Assembly: GCA_011799875.1 (NCBI GenBank)
Contig: CM022302.1
Coordinates: 102,736,237-102,800,236 of the forward strand
Direction of reading: 5' to 3'
Origin: Thinopyrum elongatum
Taxonomy: Eukaryota > Streptophyta > Magnoliopsida > Poales > Poaceae
Length of the DNA: 64,000 nt
Shown: positions 10,041 through 21,210 of the stretch, in pieces
Layout: every line of letters begins with the position of its first letter
How positions within the stretch are numbered: the first letter of the stretch is position 1
Program-made: the position numbers and the translations under genes
Notes under the pieces: generated by a model
What the model was told of the DNA's origin: nothing
The model's input: only the letters and a program-made list of their open reading frames with translations
Databases searched by the model: none

Positions 10041-13000
10041 GATGATTTACCCAAAGCTACTGAGTGGGTCCTCGACAGTGGATGTACTAATCACATGACC
10101 GGTGACAAGAGCTTACTGATGAACACTCCTTTATCTCCATCACATTTGAAGCATATCACCTACGCAGACAAAGGCAAAAGCAAGGTATTGGGTCTAGGTA
10201 GGGTTGCAATCTCAAAGGATCGACACATGGACAAAGTCATGCTTGTCGAGTCCCTCGGATTCAACCTCATGTCTGTCTCAATGCTTTGTGATCTTGATAT
10301 GGTTGTTGCCTTTGGCAAATATTGCTGCTTAGTGCTCATGGAATCTGACAATTCCAAAGTCTTCAAAGGCTTTAGGAGAGGAGACTTGTACATTGTTGAT
10401 TTCTCTGCAGGACCACAGCCTGCCACTTGTCTACTTGCAAAAGCTTCAGAAGGCTGGCTATGGCATCGACGACTGGGTCATGCTGGCATGAGGAACTTAC
10501 ACACGCTCATGAAGAAAAAGCACGTCATTGGCATTGAGGGTGTCAAATTCCTCAAAGATCATCTTTGTGGGGCTTGTGAGGCTGGAAAGATGACCAGAAC
10601 CAAGCACCCCTCGAAGACTATCATGACTACCTCTCGTCCTTTTGAATTGCTTCATATGGATCTCTTTGGCCCTACTCATTATGCCACACTAACAAATGCA
10701 GCATCTCTATATGGCTTTATTATTGTTGATGATTATTCTCGTTACACATGGGTGCATGTCATTACTTACAAAACTGAAGTGGAGGAAGTCTTCAGACGAT
10801 TTTCCTCAAGGGCTTCGACGAACTTCGGTGTGAAGATCAAGCATATACGTAGGGACAATGGGACCGAGTTCAAGAATACTGGTCTTGATGACTATCTCGA
10901 TGAACTTGGTATTACTCATGAGTTATCTGCCCCATACACTCCTCAGCAGAATGGCATCGTGGAGCGCAAGAACAGGACTCTTGTTGAGATGGCTCGCACT
11001 ATGCTTGATGAATACAAGACACCTCGTCGCTTCTGGCCTGAAGCAATTGATACTGCATGCCACATCATCAACAGGGTATATCTTCACAAATTCTTCAAGA
11101 AGACCTCATATGAACTCCTCACTGACAAGAAACCCAATGTGAGTTATTTCAAAGTCTTCGGTGCTAAATGTTGGATTAGAGATCCCCATCACAATTCTAA
11201 ATTTGCACCGAAAGCACATGAAGGTTTTATGCTTGGTTACGGAAAGGACTCGCACACCTACACGGTCTTCAACACCTATCACAACAAGGTTGTTGAAACT
11301 GTAGATGTGCGGTTCGATGAAACTAATGGCTCGCAAAGAGAGCACCTACCTCCTGTGCTAGATGAAATGACTCCTGAGCAATCCATCAAGTTAAAGGCTA
11401 CTGAGGATGTCATACCTACTGAAGAATCTGCTGAAGAAGTCATTCCAGATCATGAAGAAAATCATGTTGGTGCATCTGAAGAATTTGGCTCTTAAGAAAA
11501 TGCTGAGCCAAATCAATGTCGCCAACCTGCTCATCCTCGCATTGCAAATGAAGTACAGATTGAGAGAATCATCAATGACATCAACGCACCAGGTCCTCTT
11601 ACTCACTCAAAAGCTTCACATTTGTCTAACTTTTGTGGGCATTTTGCTTTCGTCTCTATCACAGAGCCCACCAAAGTTGATGAGGCATTTCTGGAGCCTG
11701 AATGGATTCAAGCGATGCAAGAGGAATTACATCAATTCGAGCTAAACAATGTGTGGGAGCTTGTCAAGCGACCAGACCCACGCAAGCACAATATCATCGG
11801 CACCAAATGGATCTACCACAACAAACAAGATGAAAATGGCCTAGTGGTGAGGAACAAGGCTCGTCTTGTAGCTCAAGGCTACACACAAGTTGAAGGAATT
11901 GATTTCGATGAAACTTTTGCACTTGTTGCTAGAATTGAGGCTATTCGCATATTGCTTGCTTATGCTAACCATCATAATATCATCTTATATCAAATGGATG
12001 TGAAAAGTGCATTCCTCAATGGTAAGCTTGAGGAAGAAGTATATGTTGCTCAACCCCCAGGTTTTGAATATCCTAAGCATCCTGATCAAGTCTTCAGACT
12101 CAATAAGGCCCTCTATGGCCTCAAGCAGGCCCCTCGGGCGTGGTATGATACTCTGAAGGAATTCCTCATGAAGAAAGGCTTCAAACCCGGTTCACTCGAC
12201 CCAACTCTTTTCACCAAAACATATGATGATGAATTATTCGTGTGCCAAATATATGTTGATGATATTATCTTTGGCTGTACTAACCAACGTTACAGTGACG
12301 AATTTGCTTATATGATGAGTGAGGAATATCAAATGTCCATGATGGGAGAATTTAAATTCTTCTTAGGTCTTCAAATTCGTCAACAACGAAATGGCATCTT
12401 CATTTCTCAAGAAAAATACCTCAAGGATGTTCTGAGGAAATTCGGTATGCAAGAATGCAAAGGCGTCAAAATCCCTATGCCCACAAATGGCCATCTATGC
12501 ACTGATGAAAATGGTATAGACTTCGATCAAAAGGTATACCGCTCCATGATTGGCTCTTTACTGTATCTATGTGCATCTAGGCCAGATATTATGCTTAGTG
12601 TTTGCATGTGTGCCCGTTTTCAAGCTACATCGAAGGAATCACACCATAAGGCTGTGAAGCATATTCTTCGATATCTAGCTCACACACCAACACTTGGATT
12701 ATGGTATCCCAAGGGCTCGGCTTTTGATCTCATTGGATATTCTGACTCTGACTATGCTGGTGATCGTGTGGACCGCAAGTCAACATCAGGCACATGCCAT
12801 TTCCTCGGACGATCCTTAGTATGTTGGTCCTCGAAGAAGCAGAACTGCGTATCACTCTCTACTGCTGAAGCTGAGTATATTGCTGCTGGTTCTTGCTGTG
12901 CTCAATTGCTATGGATGAAGCAAACCCTCAAGGACTACAGCATCAGTGTGAAGAATGTGCCACTCTTCTGTGACAACGAGAGTGCCATCAAGATTGCTCA

Positions 13001-13205
13001 TAACCTAGTTCAGCACTCAAAGACAAAGCACATCCAGATTCGTCATCATTTTCTTCGAGATCATGTGTTGAAGGGCAACATCTCTATTGATCACGTGAAG
13101 ACTGAAGAACAGCTAGCGGATATCTTCACCAAGCCCTTGGATGAGAAGAGATTTAGCAAGTTGCGGTGTGAGCTAAATATCTTAGAATCTTCGAATGTTC
13201 TTTGA
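10041..13205 (+). pseudogene. pol: Maximus pol: protease, integrase, reverse transcriptase, RNase H (one stop)
   Basis: The frame begins with a copia protease motif (WVLDSGCTNHMTG; DSG active site). An integrase HHCC finger follows (LWHRRLGHAGMRNL, then LCGACEAGK), then the integrase core (DLFGP, IRRDNGTEF, NGIVERKNRT). The reverse transcriptase has [31 protein letters not shown] and the catalytic YVDDIIFG. RNase H has [20 protein letters not shown] and DNESAIKIA, ending [15 protein letters not shown] and [11 protein letters not shown] at 11493-11495 (probably CAA) interrupts the frame between integrase and reverse transcriptase; the same frame continues on the other side. All catalytic motifs are otherwise intact, so the element died recently. 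Confidence 0.95.
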
Positions 13206-13905
13206 AAAGGACACACATCCTACCACTTATGCAAAATTGATGACATAGATGTGCAACACACGAAGAAACGTTTTTCTTCAATCAATGAAGACTAGCCCTC
13301 TAAGTGTGAAGAAATTAACGAAGAATTTGATTCTCAGAGCCCTACGACAATTGTACGCGGCGTCTGAAATCACCATTCTTATACGGTGGGTCACGCCACC
13401 ACAAAAAGTTGAAAATCTTCAAAATTGAGTTTTTCTTCATTTTGCAAATTCCTCAAATTTTCAACTTTGCAAAGTCTTCACTCTTTCCGACTGTGTTCTT
13501 CATTGACTATATATATATTTGAGTTTTCAGTCCTCTACAGCATTCACTTATTGCTAATTCTTCAAGTTGATTTTCTTCTAAGTGAATGTGATCGGACCTA
13601 TTCCCCCTCTATGCTAAACTCAACCCAGTCTGTTCACAAATTCTTCATGTGTGTTCTATTTGAAACCCGTTCTAAGTCTTCACTGTGTCCTTGACAGCTG
13701 AAGAATTTGCGAACGAAACATTAAAATATTCTTATCTGAATTTTTGGCTTTTGCCGCTCAAACCGTTCCATATCCCTCGATAAGATTTATCTATTCACCC
13801 ACGATCTCCACTTCACAGTACGTGGGTGACACATGTCGTTAGGATGCGAAGGGTCAGGGGCATGTTCGTCCATTTTTCTTCGGACGAGCGGTTTTTCACC
13901 TCGGC
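13206..13905 (+). other. Maximus pol-ORF3 spacer
   Basis: This is about 700 bp of T-rich non-coding sequence with repeated AATTCCTCA / TTCTTCAA motifs. It leads to the TATA box at 13906. I see no coding signal. Confidence 0.6.
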
Positions 13906-13913
13906 TATAAATA
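13906..13913 (+). promoter_or_regulatory. Candidate internal promoter for Maximus ORF3
   Basis: TATAAATA in CGGCTATAAATACCCC lies about 600 bp before the ORF3 ATG. It is followed by a C-rich leader that looks like a grass 5' UTR and then a candidate intron (14184-14506). Its context mirrors the LTR promoter (GGCTATAAATAG). Confidence 0.55.
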
Positions 13914-14183
13914 CCCCTCGCCCTCGTTAGATCTCATTTACCCCGCTCGATCTTAGTCCCCTTGCTCGAGCTCTCAGACCTAGCTCCGCCGCTACACTCC
14001 ATCGTCGCCGATGAGGAAGAGCTTCATTGCCTCGACCTCGTCGTCATCGTACTCACGCCGGCCGCGGAAATCTTCACTCCGCCGCCGCCGTAGCTGTTTT
14101 CCATCGCCAAGTTAGGGCGTGGAAGATCTGAACGGACGAGCTTCTCCACTGCTACTCTCAGTTCGTCGTGTTCTTCGTCAAGG

Positions 14184-14506
14184 GTAAATAAAATCTATTT
14201 TTACTGCCCTTGTTGATTCTGATGATTTCCACAAAATCTTCAAAAGGTGTTTATTCTTCAACTTTCATGTTCTTAAACACCAACTTGCTTCTGTTCTTGA
14301 TATGTTTCTCTAAGCAACATTTTTCTTCAAGATTCCTCAATTTTGTGGATTTTCAATCTATACAACTCTGGAACCTAAGTCAAAGAACGCTTAGTGAAAT
14401 TCCTCAAGACACCCCTGGTCAAATTCCTCAAACTCGATACTTTTGAAAAACTTCTAAGAACACATATGACCTCTCCAAATTCTTCGCACCTATATTCTGT
14501 TCACAG
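14184..14506 (+). other. Candidate leader intron of Maximus ORF3
   Basis: The donor is CAAGG/GTAAATAA at 14184 and the acceptor TTCTGTTCACAG/GT ends at 14506. The interval is 323 bp and T-rich, as plant introns are. The ATG of ORF3 follows six bases later (14513). Splicing is predicted from sequence only. Confidence 0.5.
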
Positions 14507-14512
14507 GTACAC

Positions 14513-17500
14513 ATGTCCACTGCTGAATCTCTAGGTTCTCATCAACTTAACTCATTTGCAGCGTTCCTCGAAGAAAAATTGCACACTTCCTCAGAAACAT
14601 CCATTGTTCAAAATCCTCACGTGAAGAAGATGGCTGATGGTAAAAGACCTCAGAAGGGAGGAAAGAGGCCAGAGACAAATACTGCTTTTGAGATCCCTGA
14701 AGACATCTATGATGAATATTGTACTCCTGATGAAGCAACTCATGGCAAGGAGAACAAAAATCAGTGCAAAGTGCGCATTCAGAAGATTGAGAGGAGATGG
14801 GCAAGAGAATGGAGGGAGTATTGATATGTGACTCCAAAGTACATGAAGAAATTCGCTATCAACCCTCCATGTCCAAGACCTCCATTGGCTCCAGGCCAAG
14901 AAGCTGATCCCACAAGCATCAGAAGAGGTGAGGAATTTCCTCAGGAGTGGGCTAAGCGTCAAGCCAAGCTGGCCAAAATGGCTAAAGAGGCAGTGAAGAA
15001 ATTCAACGAAGATTATGCTACTGCTGCTGCTGAGGCCTCTGCTAGCAAGCCTAAGAAGGCTATGACAAAGAAACCAGCTGTCAAGACAAGATCCTCAATG
15101 CAATGCCCTCACGGCCAAGCTCTTCAAAGCCCTCACGGCCTGATCCTCAAGCAACTTCTTCAAAAGCAGCTCCAACTCCCTCAGTTGCAAAGTCCTCAGC
15201 TGCTCCTGCAAAGTCCTCAGCACCTGTGCATCTTGCCACGTGCCAAAGGACTACTGGTATCTCAATTGCTTCAGGAGTCTCTGCAAGTTCCTCAGCTCCA
15301 CCTCAGTCTTCAACAGCTCCGACCTTGCTGAAGAAAAAGACCACTGCTGGACGAGGCACAAGGCCAAGTCCTCACAAGAAGCAGGTCGCCTTTCAGGTTC
15401 CGTCAAGCGAAGATGAAGCTGATGATGAAGAATTAGCTGAGATCATCAAAGATCGATAACAAAGGGCCGCTAGTGCCAAAGGCAGTGTTGTGCCCCTCAT
15501 GCTGGATCCAAGGAAGATCCTTGATTTCATTGATCTATGGCACAAGAACCCTAACACATCTTTGCCTGAATTAAACCTCACTCCTGGTCAAAGTCACATG
15601 TTGACGGCCTTCATTAATGAAGAGAAATGGAAATTTGAAAAGGCTAGGCAGGTGAAGAAGGCTCAGTACAAGAAGGAGCGTTTTCTGAAGAACAATGTTG
15701 TGAAAATGTCTCCTAAAGAAATTGTGACTATGCAGGCTGAGATCAAAGCACTCACTGATGAATTTCACGCATACCGTGTAGATTGGCTAGGTGCCAAAGT
15801 CAGATTCGTCAGAATGGCAAAGGGATTCACTCCAAATGTTGCAGCTTCATCGCAACCCAAATTTCCTCAAACTGACACATCTGCTCAGCTTACTGAAGAA
15901 CATGCAAGTACAGCTGATGAAAATCAGTCTGTTGAAGAAAATGAAAGCACCAGGGCTGATGAAGAAATTCCAGTCTCTGAAGAAAATGCCAGGGCAACCA
16001 CCAATATTGCGCCTGAAGAGCAAACCAGGCCAGTTGATGCATCTGCAACTGCGCCTAAGGAATCTGAACAAGCCAGGGCAACTGCATCAGTTGTGCCTGA
16101 AGAAATTCAACCAATTTCATCTGCTCCTCCTACAAAGTCATCATAGATGAAAGATGTCCACCTTCCTTCTGCATCAGAAACGAAGAAGACCAAAGCCGCA
16201 GAGAAGGCTGCGGTGAAGAAAAGGAAAGCATCAGCATCTTCAGAGTCTTCAGCTCCCAAGAAAGTGAAGACTTTGACGAGCTCAACTAAAAACCCAATTG
16301 ATGTTGTTCCAATATCAAGCATGCCATCAAAGGAGATTGTTCCCTTTGGTGAGGAATATGTCATACCTGATGACGGTGATAAAGCAAATCCTTCTGCTAC
16401 ATCGTCAGAGCAGTTGGATGAAGACATTGAAGTGGACAATATCACTTCAACTCCGCTGGTATCATCGCCCATGCCTCAGTTCACAGCTGAAGAGGCAGGC
16501 GTTGAGGAAATTGATGATGAAGATGAGGATGTGGATATTGGGTCTACAACTCCTATTCTGAATGATGACTTTTGGGAAAGTCATCACCCCAATTCACCTC
16601 TGACAACACCACTACATCAAGTTCCTCAGTCCCCTGTGCCAACTGAAGAAATTCATACGGGCTCTGATGGACCTCAATCTTCACTTCAATCTATTCCTGA
16701 AGAAGTTCCAGCCGCTAGTGCTGAAGAAATGGAGGCCAAGGCTGCTGCTGATACAGCTACTGAAATTCCTCAGCCTGTGGCTCCAGTGGCTATACCTCAA
16801 GAGGCTGTGAAGACTTCAACTGTTAATCTTCAGCCCAAGCCACAGAACCCTCACTCCAAGAAGCGGAAGTTCAATGCTGTAGATTTCTTCAATGAGCACA
16901 TATTCTTCACTGACTACAATCCCTATGACTCTGCTCGACTTCGTCGCAAGCGCTTCTGGACTGCTAGCCAGATGAACTTCTATTCCTCACTATTGTTTGA
17001 TAAGGACAAGATCTTTGACCATGAGCAAATTCCTCATGTGGATATGGAATCGCTGCCCTGCTTCACCCCAGTCCTCAGTGTTCTTCATGACACTGGGTTA
17101 CTCAACTTCTGCACCGACATCTGCGATTGGAATGAAGAATTCATTCTTCAATTCTACGCCACACTGCATATCACTGGAAATGTTGAAGATGTGAATTCAT
17201 GGGTGCTAGACTGGATGACTGAAAATACTCATTACAAAGCACCGGCCTCTGAATTGCTTCATGCCGTCCCAGTCAGTCCTCCCACTGAAGGTGCAAGGCT
17301 TCTCTATGTTGAACCTGAACTATCCGATCATCTGATGCAAGTGTTGATGAAGCCTTTGAAGGCTGGCCAAGCTCCAAGGACCAAATTCCTCGTCAAGGAA
17401 TTGCTCTATGTGCCAAGGATAGTTTATCGCATATTGACCAAAACCCTCAGTCCAATCAAGGGCCACAACTCTGATGACGAAGAGGTTGTTGGCATTATGA

Positions 17501-18288
17501 AGAATCTGCTGTTCAATATCATTCATGGTATTCCTATCAACTACCACGATTTCTTCATGAGGACTTTGGCCAATGCTGCTCTGTCACCTTTTGAGTTGAA
17601 GCCTTATGCTCCCTGGATCATGAAGTTCATCAGGTCAATGTCTTCAATTCATTATAAGGCTGACCTTCAAAATCATCTCAGCTATTTGCCCCCTATTGAA
17701 GTCCTCAAACGGACCATTTCCTCAGCTGACGAGAAGGGCAAGGTTGCAGTTATTGATGAAGGTACTCGTCCATTGGATGGACAGTTTCGCAAAGCTACTT
17801 CATATTCCACCAATGATGACTCTGCAACACAAGATTCTGCCGCCAAAGCTTCAGAACATAATCCTCAAGCCACAGCTCCGCGTGTGATGACTGATCGTGA
17901 ACTTCTCCTTAGTCTTCATCAGAAAGTTGATCCAAATCACAAGTGGGTCAAGCGTCTGTTTGGTGCCATTCTTCAGAACATGACAGTCACTCAAAATATT
18001 GTGAAGAAGAATCACTACTACTTGCATGAAGTCTTTGACCGCACTTGGGATATTCTGTCTAATCTTTATAGTGCTGAAGAACTCAAGGAGATGGGATTCC
18101 AACAGGACTTTGACTGGTCTCAGCCACCTTCGAAGAAGTTCAAGAAGGTCAAAGTTCCTCAGCTTGTTGCAAGTTCATATTCTTCATCACGCGAGACGGA
18201 TGAAGCTGAAGACTTGAAAGACACCGCGGCAGGCCCTACCTCAACGGACGACCCCAACAACGCTGGTGCTCCTCCATCGACATCATGA
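14513..18288 (+). pseudogene. Maximus ORF3, Sirevirus accessory ('env-like') protein, broken
   Basis: A long ORF downstream of pol starts MSTAESLGSHQLNSF. The N-terminal half is lysine-rich and of low complexity (Ser/Pro/Ala, Glu-rich). The C-terminal half (about 16860-18110) is a folded region (AVDFFNEHIFFTDYNPYDSA, FWTASQMNFYSSLLF, CDWNEEFILQFYATLHITG, WVLDWMTENTHY) resembling the 'putative plant transposon protein' domain (PF20167). I see no signal peptide and no clear membrane segment, so 'envelope' is not supported. Breaks are TGA 14822 (probably TGG), a frameshift near 15100, TAA 15457 and TAG 16144. It likely had its own promoter (13906) and a spliced leader. Its function is unknown. 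Confidence 0.8.
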
Positions 18289-18323
18289 TGATATTCTTCA
18301 GGGGCGTTAGTCCTCATTTTTTG

Positions 18324-18356
18324 TCCCTTTTGGTCATTCGATGACAAAGGGGGAGA
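18324..18356 (+). other. Hairpin plus first polypurine-tract-like motif of Maximus
   Basis: CCCTTTTGGTCAT, loop TCG, then ATGACAAAGGG form a near-perfect inverted repeat that runs into AAAGGGGGAGAA. It lies just after the ORF3 stop. Similar motifs recur at 18616-18628, 18696-18703 and 18801-18814. Confidence 0.55.
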
Positions 18357-18800
18357 AATTTGAGTTAGTCTTCAAGCGGGTCTTATATATGGGCTATATT
18401 TCTGTTAAGTTACAACTCTTGCTTTTCTGAGGTGTTTGCTCTGATGAGTTGTAAACTTAAGTCCTATGGTGGTCTGATACTTTTGAACTACTTTCTGCAT
18501 GCTTATTTCCTCAAGTACTTTAATGCACGCATGCTGAATTTCGTCAGACACCATATTTCATCATGCATTTCAAATTCTTCATATCATATGTTAAATGCGT
18601 GTATGAATTACAAGATATAGGAGGAGATTTCCATGATATTACTCTACAATGTGCATTTGCTATTCAAAGCAAATTCCTCAAATATGCACATCTTCAGGGG
18701 GAGTTCTTCTATATCTTGCAATCAAATTCCTCATTATCAGTATTTACACTTCATATGTTTATCCCCGTTGAAAACTTAACCTATATTGTCATCAATCACC

Positions 18801-18814
18801 AAAAAGGGGGAGAT
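18801..18814 (+). other. Maximus polypurine tract
   Basis: AAAAAGGGGGAGAT immediately precedes the 3' LTR (TG at 18815). It would prime plus-strand synthesis. Confidence 0.85.
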
Positions 18815-20308
18815 TGTAAGTGCATCTAGTGCCCCTTAGTGATTTTGGTGTATTGAAGACTTATAGGTTAAGGGACTAATGCGTTTGTGTGTACACAGGT
18901 CTATAAGTCTATGAGGAGTTTGATATTTACGATGAATGTCGACCCCTAAAAATGAATGTCTTCAGTTGAAGACTTTGGTTTTCTTGAAGACTTTGAAAGT
19001 GAAGAAATTGGTGTGACCTTGAAGACTTGATATTCATGTGAGGATTATGAAGCGTGAAGACTTTTGTTTTCGTAGTTTCATTTTCTTCTTCTTGAGTCAT
19101 AGGAAACACCGTACTGTTAAATGGGGTCGAGGTAAAACTAAGGAAAAGTTTCCAAGTGATGCTCATCTCAAAATCCTACACCTACCCAATCCTTTCGAGT
19201 GAAGCCATTGGAAATCTCATACAGTTCAGTCAATTTCTTCAGTGACAGAGACGAAGTTCTTCTGTTCTCTGAGGAATTTGTTCTGACTGAGGAGTTAGGA
19301 ATTCGCCGGTGCAGATTGCCTAAAAGTGACGAACATGATAGCCCTGAGGAATTTGATACACAAATTTCCGACCGTTGCTGTGCTACGCGCCAGCTGTCCA
19401 AATATCCTACCCACCTAACGGTCATATCAATGAAGGGCATTTATGTCTTATCATGTCGGGCTGCTCCCTAGGCTATAAATAGCCGCCCCCTACAACCACT
19501 AGCTGGTTGGCTGCTCCGAGAGATAAATTGACACTTGTCATTTAGAGCATCCCATCCTCCGAGGACTTTGAGCGAAAATCATCAAGTGAGGAAAAACCCA
19601 AAAACCCAAACACCGACAAACCCAAAGTGATTGAGCATCACTGATGAAATTGTTCCTGTGTGGAACTGACGCTTGTTACCTTTGAGGGCTGTGCATCCTC
19701 CAGAGGGTTAGGCATCATGGTCTAGAGCATCCAAGAGGAATTGTGGATCGCCGAGTGACCGAGTCTGTGAAGGTTTGGAAGTCACCTGAAGACTTACCAC
19801 GAGTGATTGGGCGAGGTCTGTGTGACCGTAGCTCAAGGAGAATACGGTGAGGACTGTGTGTCCGGGACTGTGTGTCCTCAGGTTTAAATACCTAGCCGCT
19901 CCAACCAGACATACAACTGTCACAGCAGTTGGAACTGGTCTACCAAATCATTGTCTTCACCGAGCTACTGGTTCTATTTCCTCAACCCTTTCATTTCCTC
20001 GCATACTTGTTGTATATTTGATCATTACTGTTTGAAGACTTTGACTGAAGACTTTCCCAATTTCCTCATTCCTATTTCTTTAGTCAGTTGTCTTCGGCCT
20101 GCTTATCCTGTATCATGCTACCTGTACTCTGTGCCTATTTCATTTCATCATGATGACTGTGCTTATGCCATGTTATGTTTGCATCTGAGTACTTATTCCG
20201 CTGCTAAGTAGTTCGTTGCTTAGGAATTTCCTCACCTTGAAATTCCTTAGTGACGAATTTGTAAAAATCGCCTATTCACCCCCCTCTAATCGATATAACG
20301 CACTTTCA
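18815..20308 (+). repeat. Maximus 3' LTR
   Basis: This 1494-bp partner of 5678-7158 has a 14-bp tandem duplication (GGACTGTGTGTCCG, about 19851-19878) not present in the 5' LTR, a 2-bp deletion near its start and one extra base near 19486. These explain the 13-bp length difference. The TATA box is at 19474-19481. Confidence 0.95.
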
Positions 20309-20313
20309 AGGAT

Positions 20314-21210
20314 CCACTGGACGCGACCATACACGCCCTGGCGACGCCTTCTCCCCCTGGCGCCAGCCAAGAGGAGCTAGAGGAGTTCTGCGTCAAGCTT
20401 TTCGACAGCGCCTCCAAGATGGCGGCGCTGAAGTGCTGCGCTGAAGCCACTCAGTGTGAGATCGACCGCGTGGTCGGTGGGACGCCGGCTGTGGCCGAGG
20501 CTAACCGGGCCGGCGCCATCCGGCAACGCGGCGCTACGATTGCCAGCAAGCTGGGGGTTGAACGCCCGGTCTACGAGACCCCAGCGCAGAACATGCGTGC
20601 CGCCCAGGCGGCCGCAGGTGAGCTCAAGCACTGGCGGGGCAACGAGCTACGCGAGCAACTGGAGCGCCTCCAGCAACTCATCAACGCTGCGAACACGCAG
20701 CAGGACACGGGCAACCGCGTGGTGGGAGCGGGCCGGCGGGTCGACACCCATGTGCTCCGTCGCGAGAATGGCGCGACCTCTCGGTCCCCTAGCGGCGGAG
20801 GCCGCGGGCAGTCTCGAGACCCAGAGCCGGCTGCTAGCAACAGGCGACGTATGCCCCGCACGATAGCGGACAGCCACCAAGTGCTCCAGAACCCAGAGCC
20901 TCGGCGCCGGCCGGAAGAGCGCTTGCCTCCTCGGAGGGAGAGGGCGGCCAATCCCGCGCCGCCGCTTGATCACCCGACGCTCAGTGGCCGGCTTGGCCCC
21001 CACGAAGCAGTCGGCGAAAATGACGCACGTCGCCGGATCGAGCGGCTGGCTCGGTCCCAGTTGTTGGAAGAGAAGCGCACAATCGGGCCGGCCTGCTTCG
21101 GCCCCCGCATCCGCGATGAGCCCTTTCCCAGAGGGTTCACGCTCCCCAGAGACACGCCCAAGTACAACGGTGTCATGAAGCCGGAAGACTGGCAGATCGA
21201 CTACTCCACG
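20314..21210 (+). pseudogene. gag: Gypsy-1 gag, 3' part (truncated by deletion)
   Basis: This continues the gag frame from 5677 (PLDATIHALATPSPPGA). It contains EELEEFCVKLFDSASKMAA, a helical region (LKHWRGNELREQLERLQQLI), a long Arg/Pro-rich linker (GATSRSPSGGGRGQSRDPEP) and the start of the gag core (FTLPRDTPKYNGVMKPEDW, QIDYSTTVG). At about 21211 the sequence jumps to the end of an RNase H domain. The rest of gag, the protease, the reverse transcriptase and most of RNase H are therefore missing. The region is GC-rich, unlike the AT-rich Maximus DNA before it. Confidence 0.85.

Larger units (their letters stand above)
5678..20308 (+). mobile_element. Maximus-like Sirevirus (Ty1/copia) retrotransposon, full structure
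   Basis: This is a complete 14.6-kb copia element flanked by a perfect TSD AGGAT (5673-5677, 20309-20313) inside gypsy-1 gag. LTRs are 1481 and 1494 bp. The order is gag, protease, integrase, reverse transcriptase, RNase H, which is copia type, followed by a large third ORF. Sirevirus marks are the LTR start TGTAAGTGCATCTAGTGCC, the initiator-Met primer-binding site two bases after the LTR, a long ORF after pol, and several polypurine-tract-like motifs before the 3' LTR. All three ORFs carry stops. I counted about 50 LTR differences by eye (about 3.4%); at the commonly used grass rate of 1.3e-8 this suggests roughly 1.3 million years. Confidence 0.95.

Noticed and set aside
14513..18288. True viral envelope gene
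   Set aside because: No signal peptide, membrane span or fusion-protein features; the best match in memory is a plant transposon domain.
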